64,000 nt of DNA, taken from positions 230,921 to 294,920 of the forward strand of contig CXTY01000007.1 in NCBI GenBank assembly GCA_001404055.1, in the 5' to 3' direction. Source of the DNA: Roseibium album. Its GTDB lineage: Bacteria; Pseudomonadota; Alphaproteobacteria; Rhizobiales; Stappiaceae. The position numbers and the translations under genes are program-made. Below the pieces are notes generated by a model that saw only the letters and a program-made list of their open reading frames with translations, ran no database searches and had not been told where the DNA came from. Positions 55,465 through 64,000 of this stretch are shown in pieces (positions within the stretch are counted from its first letter, which is position 1; each line of letters opens with the position of its first letter).

Positions 55465-55541
55465 TTGTCAATAGACACAATTTTCGATATTATCGCCTGG
55501 CGTTGGATTTTCACGATAACTATCTAAAATGGTTACGTATT

Positions 55542-56549
55542 TTGAAAATAACAATTGAAGATGTTGCCCGCGAAGCAAATGTTAGCGCCATGACAGTTTC
55601 GCGTGCGCTGCGAAACCCTGAGAAAGTTTCAACCAAAACGCGCGAAAAAATAGAGGCTGTGGTCGAGAGGCTTGGCTATGTGCCTGATCCGGCTGCCAGT
55701 GCACTGGCGGCTGGCCGAACAAACGTAATCGGCGTCATAGTCCCTTCAGTTACCAACAACGTCTTTTCCGATGTCATGCTCGGGATCTACGAACAATCCG
55801 AAGGCTCCAAATGGCAGATCCAGTTGGGCAATTCCCGCTATTCGCCTTTGGAAGAAGAGCGACTGGTTCGCACTTTCCTGAGTCAGAAGCCTGCTGGTCT
55901 GATCATTTCAGGCCTGGACCAGTCAGAAACGACAGCTGCACTGTTGAAAGCCGCAAAGTGCCGAATCGTTCAGATCATGGAGTGTGGTTCCGCCCCTTAT
56001 GACATGATGATCGGGTTTTCACACCTTGAAGCATCGCGCGCTGCAACGCATCATCTACTGGAAGAAGGCTACCGCCGCCCTGCCTGCATATCAGCCAGAC
56101 TCGACCCGCGCAGCCAGAGACGTCTTGAGGGGTACCGTATTGCCTGCCGAGAGGCCGGTATCTTTGACCCCAGGCGCATCGTCACAACACCGCGCCCATC
56201 TACTGTTACGCTTGGCGGTGAGCTTGTCGCTGACCTGCTCTCCAAAGTCCCGGACACCGATGCAATCCTGTGCAACAACGACGATCTTGCACTAGGCGCC
56301 ATGTTTGAATGTCAAAGACGCGGAATTGCCATCCCCGAAACAATCGGCATCTGTGGATTCAATGACCTTGAAATGATGGCTGCCGCCAATCCCTCGATAA
56401 CCAGTGTTCGTACGCATCGCATGGAAATGGGCCGGAAATCCATGCAAATGATGGATGATGCCTTGTCCGGTAAGGAGCCTAAGGTCTCAAACATAGACCT
56501 GGGGTTTGAGATAATGGTTCGAGAAAGCACAAGTCGGAAGAAGGCTTAG
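55542..56549 (+). CDS. LacI-family regulator, probable gluconate repressor
   Basis: 335-residue LacI-type repressor: HTH ITIEDVAREANVSAMTVSRALRNPEKVS at the very start, hinge ASALAAGRTNVIGVIVPSVTNN, then a sugar-binding core with CNNDDLALGAMFECQRRGI. The TTG at 55542 is chosen because LacI proteins begin with this HTH; the ATG at 55449 lies in the operator itself and would add 31 odd residues. No strong ribosome site is seen. It likely represses gntK-dctPQM. Confidence 0.83.
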   Translation: MKITIEDVAREANVSAMTVSRALRNPEKVSTKTREKIEAVVERLGYVPDPAASALAAGRTNVIGVIVPSVTNNVFSDVMLGIYEQSEGSKWQIQLGNSRYSPLEEERLVRTFLSQKPAGLIISGLDQSETTAALLKAAKCRIVQIMECGSAPYDMMIGFSHLEASRAATHHLLEEGYRRPACISARLDPRSQRRLEGYRIACREAGIFDPRRIVTTPRPSTVTLGGELVADLLSKVPDTDAILCNNDDLALGAMFECQRRGIAIPETIGICGFNDLEMMAAANPSITSVRTHRMEMGRKSMQMMDDALSGKEPKVSNIDLGFEIMVRESTSRKKA

Positions 56550-56599
56550 GTTCCTGCAGCCATTTACTTTCAGACAGTTCAACGAACGCAATGAAATAC

Positions 56600-56625
56600 G
56601 GCCCGCCTCGATATCGAGGCAGGCC
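56600..56625. terminator. Bidirectional hairpin between LacI and gadC genes
   Basis: GGCC-flanked perfect 16-bp palindrome GCCTCGATATCGAGGC in the convergent gap; weak T content nearby, so efficiency is uncertain. Confidence 0.6.
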
Positions 56626-56666
56626 GAATTCTAGTTTTCGGTAATCTGAAAAACTGCAGCCGGTGC

Positions 56667-58151
56667 TCAGTCTTCACCTTCTTCGATCTTCACCCAGGAC
56701 GGCCGCTTCAGCGAGTGGATCAGGATCGGGAGACCGATAAAGACCACAAATCCTGTCGCAACGACCGCCACATAAGTTGCCGGACTGCCGATCGGCAGCT
56801 GGCTGGGCGGGAAGAAGGACGTGACGAAGGCGAAGGCTACCCCGGCAAACCCAATCCCTGAAACCGCCAACATGCCGAACATGCCACCTGGAACCTTGTA
56901 GCTACGAGGCGTCTCCGGATGCGTGATCCTTAATCGCACGGCCGCTGCATACATCATCATGTACATCACCAGGTAAAGCGTGATCGTCATGGCGGATAGC
57001 AGGAAGAAAGCCACCGAAACATTGTCCAGGAAGAAGTATAGCGAAGCGAGCACCGTGACGATGCAGCCCTGCGTCAGCAGAATGACGACCTGAATACCAT
57101 TCTTGTTGGTCTTTGCCAGAAACGGTGGCAGCTCTCCGTCCCGAGCGGTCCTGAGCAGACCGCGGCTAGGGCCGGTGATCCAGGACATGACGCCTGCCAG
57201 GGCACCGAGTGCAATCAACAGTGCGAGAATGGGAACAAGCCAACCGAGGTTGAAGCCCTTCAGGGCGATACTGAATGCCTGCATCGGGCCTTGATCAAGT
57301 GCGATCTTGTCAGCTGGAACAATCGAGGCAAGTGCCAGCGACCCGAGCAGGAACAACGCAACAATGATCGCAACAGAAAGAAAGATCGCTTTGGGAAAGT
57401 CCCTATGCGGATTTTTCAGTTCATTGGCATGCACCGCGTGAACTTCGACCCCGGCAAAAAGAAGCACGATACCGCCGAGAAACGCGATCGAGGACAGACC
57501 GGTGATATGTGGGAAGAGCCGCACATGCCCGTTTGCACCGCCAACCATGTCTGCATTTGCCATGAATTCCATTGGGTTGCCATCAGCTAACCAGGCCGCC
57601 CCCAGCGCAATGATCAAAAGGCCAGGCACAACGGTTCCAAGCACAAAACCCACTGAGGTGAAACGAGCTGCAGCGCTTGTTCCAGTCAATGCAATCGCAG
57701 TGGCAAACCAGTAAGCACCAATAATGACCGTTCCGGTATAAACGCCATCCGCAGCAAGCGAAGGCCTGCCGATCACGTAGGCAAGGGAAGCAGCGGCAAA
57801 GGCCAACACAGTCGGATACCAGACAACGTTCTGGATCCACTGAAGCCAAATGGCGACAAATCCTGCCCGGGCACCGAAAGGCGCTTTGATCCACTCATAA
57901 ACGCCGCCCGTGGAATGGGCGAACATGCCGCCGAGTTCAGCTGCAACAAGCGCGGCCGGGATCAGAAAAATCAGGGACGCAAAGCCGATATAAAAGAGCA
58001 GGGTCGTCCCGGCTTCTGCCATCATTGGCAGGCCACGCAAACTGACCACCGCAGCGACGGTCATCAGGGTCAGGCCGATTACCGAAATCCGGCCCGCGGA
58101 CGCCGCGTTGGACGCCGCCTGAGCACCTTTGTTTTGAGTTGTGTCTGTCAT
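56667..58151 (-). CDS. gadC: Glutamate:GABA antiporter (GadC-like, APC family)
   Basis: A 494-residue APC-family exchanger with about 12 helices. Motifs shared with GadC: AAELGGMFAHSTGGVYEWIKAPFGARAGF, VEVHAVHANELKNPHRDFPKA, MSWITGPSRGLLRTARDGELPPFLAKTNKNGIQVV. The C-terminus is short (about 15 residues after the last helix) so the pH-gating C-plug known from E. coli GadC is not evident. It lies 5 bases after gadB, in one operon. Confidence 0.87.
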   Translation of the reverse strand: MTDTTQNKGAQAASNAASAGRISVIGLTLMTVAAVVSLRGLPMMAEAGTTLLFYIGFASLIFLIPAALVAAELGGMFAHSTGGVYEWIKAPFGARAGFVAIWLQWIQNVVWYPTVLAFAAASLAYVIGRPSLAADGVYTGTVIIGAYWFATAIALTGTSAAARFTSVGFVLGTVVPGLLIIALGAAWLADGNPMEFMANADMVGGANGHVRLFPHITGLSSIAFLGGIVLLFAGVEVHAVHANELKNPHRDFPKAIFLSVAIIVALFLLGSLALASIVPADKIALDQGPMQAFSIALKGFNLGWLVPILALLIALGALAGVMSWITGPSRGLLRTARDGELPPFLAKTNKNGIQVVILLTQGCIVTVLASLYFFLDNVSVAFFLLSAMTITLYLVMYMMMYAAAVRLRITHPETPRSYKVPGGMFGMLAVSGIGFAGVAFAFVTSFFPPSQLPIGSPATYVAVVATGFVVFIGLPILIHSLKRPSWVKIEEGED

Positions 58152-58156
58152 GTCGC

Positions 58157-59545
58157 TTACCGTCCGTGATGGAAGGTTGGACCGGCTTCGGAATTGGTCA
58201 TCGGGTTCCGATCAAGGAACTCAATCGTCCGCTGCATGTCTTCCAACAGAAGTTCCATGAGATCCCGCCCCATGCCATGGCGTACCAGCACCCGTTGGAC
58301 AACGAGATCGCGTCGGTTTTCAGGAAGTGGATAAGACGCGATCTGCCAGCCGCGCATACGCAGGCGTTCAGATACATCATAAAGGGTGTAGGCCCGTTGA
58401 TCGCTATTTTTCAGCGAATAACAGACCGCAGGAAGACCACCATCACCGTTGTAGAGCATGTCAAAGTGGCCGGTTTTTTCCAGTTCACCTGCCAGATATT
58501 GCGCCGTTGCCGCGCACGAACCCTGGACATCGGTATAGCCTTGCCTGCCGAGCCGCAGGAATTGGTAATATTGCGCGACGATCTCACCGGCTGGTCGGGA
58601 GAAGTTCAGCGCGAACGTCGGCACCTGACCACCGAGGTAATCCACGTTGAAAATCAGCTCTTCCGGCAGATCTTCCTTTTCGCGCCAGACGGCCCAGCCA
58701 ACACCAAGCGGTGAAAGACCGTATTTGTGACCGGACGCGTTGATGGACTTCACACGCGGCAGGCGGAAGTCCCAGATGACATCCTGATGCAGGAATGGCG
58801 CGATAAATCCGCCGGAAGCCGCATCGACATGGATCGGAATGTCCAGTCCGCGCTCTTCCTGAATCTGGTCCAGCACGGCTGAGATCTGTTCGACCGGTTC
58901 ATAGATCCCGGTAAAGGTAACGCCTAACGTCGGCACCACGCCGATAGTGTTTTCATCGACCGCATCAGCGATCTGATCCGGCGTCATGCCGAGCTCGCCT
59001 TCAAGAATCGGCAGTTCACGCAGTTCAATGTCGAAATAGCGCGCAAACTTGTGCCAGCAGATCTGGACGGGTCCGCAGATCAGGTTCGGCTTGTCGGCGG
59101 GTTTGCCTTCAGCTTCCCGTCTCTTGCGCCAATTCCACTTGAGTGCGAGCCCCCCCAACATGGCAGCTTCAGACGAACCTGTTGTCGAACAACCGATGGT
59201 CGAGCTCGCTTCTGGCGCATTCCAGAGGTCCGCCAGTATATGCACACAGCGATGTTCAATCTCGGCCGTCTGCGGATATTCATCCTGGTCGATCATGTTC
59301 TTGTCGACACAGTCCTGCATCAGCTGCTGCGCCTGCGGCGAGACATAGGTGGTACAGAATGTCGCCAGGTTCTGGCGCGAATTGCCGTCGAGCAGCAACT
59401 CGTCGTGGATCAGGTTATAGACCGTATCCGCCAGAGAGGATTTCTCCGGCATCTTGTATTTGGGCAAGGTTTGCCCGGCCAGATCTCTCGCATAGAGATC
59501 AAAAACCTCGTCACGCCGTCCGGGCGTCGCTTGATGCAGGGGCAA
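58157..59545 (-). CDS. gadB: Glutamate decarboxylase
   Basis: Decarboxylates glutamate to GABA, consuming a cytosolic proton. 462 residues of the PLP group II decarboxylases: CSTTGSSEAAMLGG, D241 (HVDAASGGFIAPF), Schiff-base K274 (SINASGHKYGLSPLG), VDYLGGQVPTFALNFSRPAG. The C-terminal TFHHGR places a histidine near the end as in E. coli GadB, where it closes the site at neutral pH. First gene of gadBC. Confidence 0.94.
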   Translation of the reverse strand: MPLHQATPGRRDEVFDLYARDLAGQTLPKYKMPEKSSLADTVYNLIHDELLLDGNSRQNLATFCTTYVSPQAQQLMQDCVDKNMIDQDEYPQTAEIEHRCVHILADLWNAPEASSTIGCSTTGSSEAAMLGGLALKWNWRKRREAEGKPADKPNLICGPVQICWHKFARYFDIELRELPILEGELGMTPDQIADAVDENTIGVVPTLGVTFTGIYEPVEQISAVLDQIQEERGLDIPIHVDAASGGFIAPFLHQDVIWDFRLPRVKSINASGHKYGLSPLGVGWAVWREKEDLPEELIFNVDYLGGQVPTFALNFSRPAGEIVAQYYQFLRLGRQGYTDVQGSCAATAQYLAGELEKTGHFDMLYNGDGGLPAVCYSLKNSDQRAYTLYDVSERLRMRGWQIASYPLPENRRDLVVQRVLVRHGMGRDLMELLLEDMQRTIEFLDRNPMTNSEAGPTFHHGR

Positions 59546-60001
59546 GGGAATTCTCCTAGGATAACAGTACCGTGAAATGCACGTTACTGCTGCACGTTAG
59601 TCCTCCCACACCATCGATTCAATATTCCCCATTGCAAGAACCGTCAAGCTGTGACGCAAATCACATCGAAAAACCCTTGGAATTTCCGCCAATAGTTGGA
59701 AACCCTCATACGCAAGCTGAGCGAATAGTGAATTGAAAAGCATTGCTGCGAGTGAATAAGGCCTCCTTCGCAGTTTCGGAATGAGACCTGCACCTTTCAT
59801 CGATATTTTTGACAATAGCTTTTTTCCACACGGCAAACCCCTAATTACGTTGCGTCACATGAAAATTCAACCACAAACTGCACTCTCAAAACTTGTATTG
59901 GATGTTTCGTCTGTTAGCGTCGGTGCATCAGTTACGTGTTCAAATCGATGAACGTGATCAGTAGTTTATTTATATTTCAAAGATAGTTAGAGGATTTATT
60001 A
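59546..60001. other. Intergenic region before the VCBS gene
   Basis: About 455 AT-rich bases between divergent gadB and the large surface protein gene. A 79-codon minus-strand frame has no family and is not called. The right end bears GAGG before the ATG at 60002. Promoters for both genes must lie here but no clear operator was seen. Confidence 0.55.
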
Positions 60002-63000
60002 ATGGCGAACACCACCCCTTCCGCCAATGCAATCTATGCGTCTTCCGACGAAAATTCGAATATCTTAATCCACGCTGATTTCACCGATCCCGATACATCC
60101 GACAGCCACAGCTTTGCCATCGACATCACCGGTACATCGGGCTCCGTCACCAACAACAATGACGGCACATTCTCCTACAATCCGAACGGTCAATTCGAAC
60201 ATCTTGCTGTCGGCGAAACGGCGACTGACACCTTCACCTACACCGTTGATGACGGTAACGGCGGCACATCAACCGAGACCGTAACGGTCACCATCACTGG
60301 TCAGAACGATGCACCGATCGCGTCCGCTGTTGCAGGCGTGACAGACGAAGAAACCGCATTTGTCATTGCTGCAAGCTTCACCGATCCGGATTCGTCCGAC
60401 ACCCATACGTTTACCCTCGACAGCACAGGTACATCGGGTTCCGTCATCAACAACAATGACGGCACTTTTTCCTACAATCCAAACGGACAGTTCGAACATC
60501 TTGCCGTCGGCGAAACGGCGACTGATAAATTCACCTACACCGTTGATGACGGCAACGGCGGCACATCAACAGAAACCGTAACGGTCACCATCACCGGACA
60601 GAACGATGCACCGGTCGCGTCCGCTGTTGCAGGCACGAAAGACGAAGAAACCGCACTTGTGATTGCCGCTAGCTTCACCGATCCGGATGCGTCCGACGCC
60701 CATACATTTACCCTCGACAGCACAGGTACATCGGGCTCCGTCACCAACAACAACGACGGCACTTTCTCCTACAATCCAAACGGACAGTTCGAACATCTGG
60801 CGGCCGGTGAAACTGCGACAGATACTTTCAACTACACCGTTGATGACGGCAATGGTGGCGCATCAACAGAGACCGTAACGGTCACCATCACTGGACAGAA
60901 TGATGCACCGGTTGTAGCAGCCTTGATGAGTGCAACTGATGAAGAAACGGCGGTCCTGATCTCAGCTAATTTCTTAGATGCGGACACATCCGACACACAC
61001 ATTTTCACCGTCAACACAGCGGGAACGGTGGGCTCCGTCACCAACTACAATGACGGCACCTTCTCCTACAATCCAAACGGACAGTTCGAACACCTGGCGG
61101 TCGGTGAAACTGCGACAGATACCTTCACCTACACCGTTGATGACGGCAATGGCGGTTCATCTTCAGAAACCGTGACCGTCACTATCACCGGGACAAACGA
61201 TGTACCGGTAGTGACGGCCGTGGTGGGTGCAACGGATGAAGAAACAGCTGTCCTGATTGCAGCAAGTTTCTCAGATGCAGACACATCCGACACCCACGCC
61301 TTCACCATCGACACAACGGGGACGACCGGCTCCGTTACCAACAACAATGACGGCACTTTCTCTTACGATCCAAACGGCCAGTTCGAACATCTTGCCGTCG
61401 GCGAAACGGCGACAGATACCTTCAGCTACACTGTTGATGACGGCAACGGCGGTTCATCGTCAGAAACCGTGACCGTCACTATCACCGGGACAAACGATGC
61501 ACCGGTAGCGACGGCCGTGGTGGGTGCAACGGATGAAGAAACAGCTGTCCTGATTGCAGCAAGTTTCTCAGATGCAGACACATCCGACACCCACTCCTTC
61601 ACCATCGACACAACGGGGACGGTCGGCTCCGTCACCAACAACAATGACGGCACCTTCTCCTACAATCCAAACGGTCAATTCGAGCAACTGGCAATTGGTG
61701 AAACAGCAACAGACACGTTCACTTACACCGTCGACGACGGTAATGGCGGTACTTCGACGGAAACCGTGACCATCACTATCACCGGCACAAACGACGCACC
61801 AATTGCAGCTGCCGTCGCGGGTGCAACGGACGAAGAAACGGCTGTCCTGTTCACGGCAAACTTCACGGATGTCGACGCCTCTGACAGTCACGCTTTCACA
61901 GTGGATACAACCGGCACTGTGGGCACGGTCATCAACAACGGTGACGGGACCTTCTCCTACGATCCGGCAGGTTCCTTCGATCACCTTCAGGTTGGCGACA
62001 CAGTTACCGACACCTTCACCTACACGGTCGACGACGGCAATGGCGGCACTTCAACCGAAACAGTGACCGTCACTCTGACAGGAGTAAACGATGCGCCTGT
62101 TGCCATCGCCGTAAACTCTTCTGTTGACGAGAACGGTTCGGCAATCACAATCTCTTCGGTTTTCACCGATCCGGACAACACCGGCCAAGCCATCTCAATC
62201 GACACCACCGGAACAATCGGCTCCGTCGCCGACAATGGCGACGGCACCTTCTTCTATGATCCGAACGGACAATTCGAGCATCTGGCAATCGGTGAAACCG
62301 CGACAGACACTTTCACATACACTGTCGCCGATGCAAATGGCGGGTCATCGACCGAAACCGTCACTGTTACGATTACTGGCCAAAACGACGCCCCGGCCGC
62401 CGTCGCACTGGCGGACACGACGGATGAAGACACTGCTGTCCTCTTCACAGCAAATTTCACGGATATCGATGATTCGGACGTTCACACCTTCACAGTAGAT
62501 ATGACCGGAACTCTGGGAACCGTCATCAACAATGGCGACGGGACATTTTCCTACGATCCAGCAGGCTCGTTCGACCATCTGCAAGTTGGTGACACCGTAA
62601 TCGACACATTTAGCTACACGGTCAACGACGGTAATGGTGGCACGTCAATCGAAACAGTCACTTTGACCATAACTGGCGTAAACGATGCTCCTGTCGCCAT
62701 TGCAGTAGGTTCTTCCATCGACGAGAATGGGTCTTCTGTTGTGGTTTCTTCGGCATTTACAGACGCCGACAACACAGGCCACTTGATCTCCATCGACACG
62801 ACCGGGACGATCGGCGTGGTCATTGACAACGGGGATGGAACTTTCAGCTATGACCCGAATGGTCAGTTCGAGTATCTGGCGGCCGGCGAAACCACGACTG
62901 ACACATTCACATACACCGTAACCGACGCAAATGGCGGGGCGTCGACCGAGACTGTCACGATCACAATAACCGGCCAGAATGACGCCCCCTCCTCCGCTGC

Positions 63001-64000
63001 CCTCACCGAGACAACAGACGAAGACACAGCAGTGCTGTTTACAGCGAGCTACGCGGATGTCGATGCGTCTGACACCCACTCCTTCACTATCAACACCTCA
63101 GGAACAATCGGCTCCGTAACCAACAATGGCGATGGAACGTTCTCCTACGATCCCGCTGGTTACTTTGATCATCTGCAGGTCGGAGATACTGTCACGGACA
63201 CCTTCACTTACACCGTTGACGACGGCAATGGCGGCACGTCAACCGAAACGGTTACCGTGACTGTCAATGGCGTCAACGACGCGCCAGATGTTACTCCCCT
63301 AACGGCAACAGCGCAGGAAGACGGTCCTTCCGTGACAGTCTCCGCAGCTTATTCGGACGTCGATAGCGCGGGTCCATTCACCATTTCCATCAACACAACT
63401 GGGACACTCGGTTCTGTAACCGACAACGGCGACGGAACGTTCACCTACCATGCGAATAGCCAGTTCGAGCTCTTGAACCCAGCACAACCTGGGCAAGACA
63501 CCTTTACCTATGCCGTTACGGACAATCATGGTGGGTCGACGACTGAAACCGTGACAATCACCGTCGAAGGTCAAGTGGAACCGAACAAGCTGACGGCGTC
63601 TGACAGCACCGCACGTCATGAGTTCGGTTTTGCGAACCAGGTGAATGACTATGGCGTCGTGGTTGTTGGTGTCAGGCTCGATCACCAAAGTGCCCCCGCA
63701 GCCGGTGCTGTGTATGTCTATACGCCCGACGGGTTAGGGTATCAGGAAACAAAGCTTATGGCATCAGACCCTGGTGGCAGCGACGTTTTCGGCCGGTCTC
63801 TTGCGGTTAACAACGCCGGTGTGGTCGCAGTCGGCGCATTTCTTGACGACGACAATGGCACCGATTCGGGATCGATCTATGTCTATACGCCTTCTGCCGG
63901 CGGTGGGTACGACGAAGTCAAACTGACCGCGTCCGACGGTATGAGCAATGACCGTTTTGGCACCCGTCTTTCCATCAACGAAAACGGCATCATTGCTGTT
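60002..64000 (+). CDS. VCBS-repeat surface protein with FG-GAP-like region (3' end outside window)
   Basis: Open from the ATG at 60002 to the window edge: 1,333 codons with no stop, so partial. Residues 15-1190 are 12 VCBS/cadherin-like repeats of about 99 residues, each with DEETA...FTD.D.SD.H.F, GSV.NN.DGTFSY.P.GQFEHL, TDTFTYTVDDGNGG.S.ETVTVTITG.NDAP. From about residue 1198 FG-GAP/integrin-like units begin (LTASD...FG...YGVVVVG...GAVYVYTP). No signal peptide is seen, so type I secretion with a C-terminal signal is likely but unseen. Such proteins act as adhesins or matrix components. Confidence 0.9.
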   Translation, partial: MANTTPSANAIYASSDENSNILIHADFTDPDTSDSHSFAIDITGTSGSVTNNNDGTFSYNPNGQFEHLAVGETATDTFTYTVDDGNGGTSTETVTVTITGQNDAPIASAVAGVTDEETAFVIAASFTDPDSSDTHTFTLDSTGTSGSVINNNDGTFSYNPNGQFEHLAVGETATDKFTYTVDDGNGGTSTETVTVTITGQNDAPVASAVAGTKDEETALVIAASFTDPDASDAHTFTLDSTGTSGSVTNNNDGTFSYNPNGQFEHLAAGETATDTFNYTVDDGNGGASTETVTVTITGQNDAPVVAALMSATDEETAVLISANFLDADTSDTHIFTVNTAGTVGSVTNYNDGTFSYNPNGQFEHLAVGETATDTFTYTVDDGNGGSSSETVTVTITGTNDVPVVTAVVGATDEETAVLIAASFSDADTSDTHAFTIDTTGTTGSVTNNNDGTFSYDPNGQFEHLAVGETATDTFSYTVDDGNGGSSSETVTVTITGTNDAPVATAVVGATDEETAVLIAASFSDADTSDTHSFTIDTTGTVGSVTNNNDGTFSYNPNGQFEQLAIGETATDTFTYTVDDGNGGTSTETVTITITGTNDAPIAAAVAGATDEETAVLFTANFTDVDASDSHAFTVDTTGTVGTVINNGDGTFSYDPAGSFDHLQVGDTVTDTFTYTVDDGNGGTSTETVTVTLTGVNDAPVAIAVNSSVDENGSAITISSVFTDPDNTGQAISIDTTGTIGSVADNGDGTFFYDPNGQFEHLAIGETATDTFTYTVADANGGSSTETVTVTITGQNDAPAAVALADTTDEDTAVLFTANFTDIDDSDVHTFTVDMTGTLGTVINNGDGTFSYDPAGSFDHLQVGDTVIDTFSYTVNDGNGGTSIETVTLTITGVNDAPVAIAVGSSIDENGSSVVVSSAFTDADNTGHLISIDTTGTIGVVIDNGDGTFSYDPNGQFEYLAAGETTTDTFTYTVTDANGGASTETVTITITGQNDAPSSAALTETTDEDTAVLFTASYADVDASDTHSFTINTSGTIGSVTNNGDGTFSYDPAGYFDHLQVGDTVTDTFTYTVDDGNGGTSTETVTVTVNGVNDAPDVTPLTATAQEDGPSVTVSAAYSDVDSAGPFTISINTTGTLGSVTDNGDGTFTYHANSQFELLNPAQPGQDTFTYAVTDNHGGSTTETVTITVEGQVEPNKLTASDSTARHEFGFANQVNDYGVVVVGVRLDHQSAPAAGAVYVYTPDGLGYQETKLMASDPGGSDVFGRSLAVNNAGVVAVGAFLDDDNGTDSGSIYVYTPSAGGGYDEVKLTASDGMSNDRFGTRLSINENGIIAV
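60044..63570 (+). repeat. Twelve tandem VCBS-coding repeats, about 297 bp each
   Basis: The unit is 297 bp, marked by the GTNDAP/GQNDAP codons near 60302, 60598, 60895 and onward. Units 2-6 are most alike. Units 7, 9 and 11 share FDHLQVGDTVTDTF and units 8 and 10 share DENGS..., giving a 594-bp two-unit period across 61.8-63.3 kb. The reverse strand carries long shadow frames that repeat with the same period. Confidence 0.9.

Noticed and set aside
60044..63570. Possible CRISPR array from regular repeats
   Set aside because: The repeats are 297 bp, contiguous and coding, with no short direct repeats and unique spacers.
60269..63688. Series of minus-strand frames under the VCBS gene
   Set aside because: They recur with the 297-bp period of the plus-strand repeats and so are shadows, not genes.

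Overview
The window looks like a chromosomal stretch of a marine or host-associated alphaproteobacterium, most like the Roseibium/Labrenzia (Stappiaceae) or rhizobial-roseobacter type. This is inferred from the rhizobial-style rhamnose cluster (rhaDI facing rhaRSTPQUK), two TRAP transporters, TmpA/TmpB-type phosphonate oxidation genes, many small regulator-plus-target cassettes and moderate-to-high GC. No rRNA, tRNA, CRISPR array or insertion sequence was recognised.

Layout. (1) 15-5327: sialic acid uptake and catabolism: a GntR/NanR-like regulator, the TRAP set siaP-siaQ-siaM and nanE run leftward, with nanA (N-acetylneuraminate lyase) divergent. (2) 5346-9777: a ThuA-like protein, a TetR-DUF3817-CopD-like membrane operon behind a long palindromic operator, a glyoxalase-fold protein, an exported alpha/beta hydrolase and an unknown membrane protein. 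(3) 9870-20654: the complete L-rhamnose pathway: isomerase, bifunctional aldolase/dehydrogenase, DeoR repressor, ABC importer, mutarotase and kinase. (4) 20675-24853: a small phage-like island without integrase: DUF6362 protein, Rmf-like peptide, two unknown proteins, an S24-type repressor, a small gene behind a second copy of the repressor's operator, and a DEDD exonuclease. (5) 24905-31725: exported amidohydrolase, HisC-like aminotransferase, a tmpA-tmpB-alkaline-phosphatase-superfamily operon with a divergent LysR gene, and a Cds1-like PLP enzyme. (6) 32023-44573: small housekeeping and stress genes, and three cassettes in which a TetR or HxlR regulator and its target face each other across clear palindromes; also Ada next to an internally deleted 2OG-Fe(II) oxygenase gene. 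(7) 44642-50267: a PNPOx-ferredoxin-reductase fusion, glutathione transferase, LysR, SRPBCC protein, a haloalkane dehalogenase with a Tat-like leader, and a UPF0303 protein. (8) 50495-56549: gluconokinase plus a TRAP transporter controlled by a LacI-type regulator, with four matching operator boxes. (9) 56667-59545: gadB-gadC acid-resistance pair. (10) 60002-64000: a giant VCBS-repeat/FG-GAP surface protein that runs off the right edge.

The theme is scavenging of sugars and organophosphonates (sialic acid, rhamnose, probably gluconate, trimethylaminoethylphosphonate), with each catabolic set next to its own regulator. The items most worth following are the third gene of the tmpAB operon, the twin-operator phage-like island, the mini 2OG oxygenase formed by an in-frame deletion, the apparently exported haloalkane dehalogenase, and the nested 594-bp duplications in the VCBS gene.
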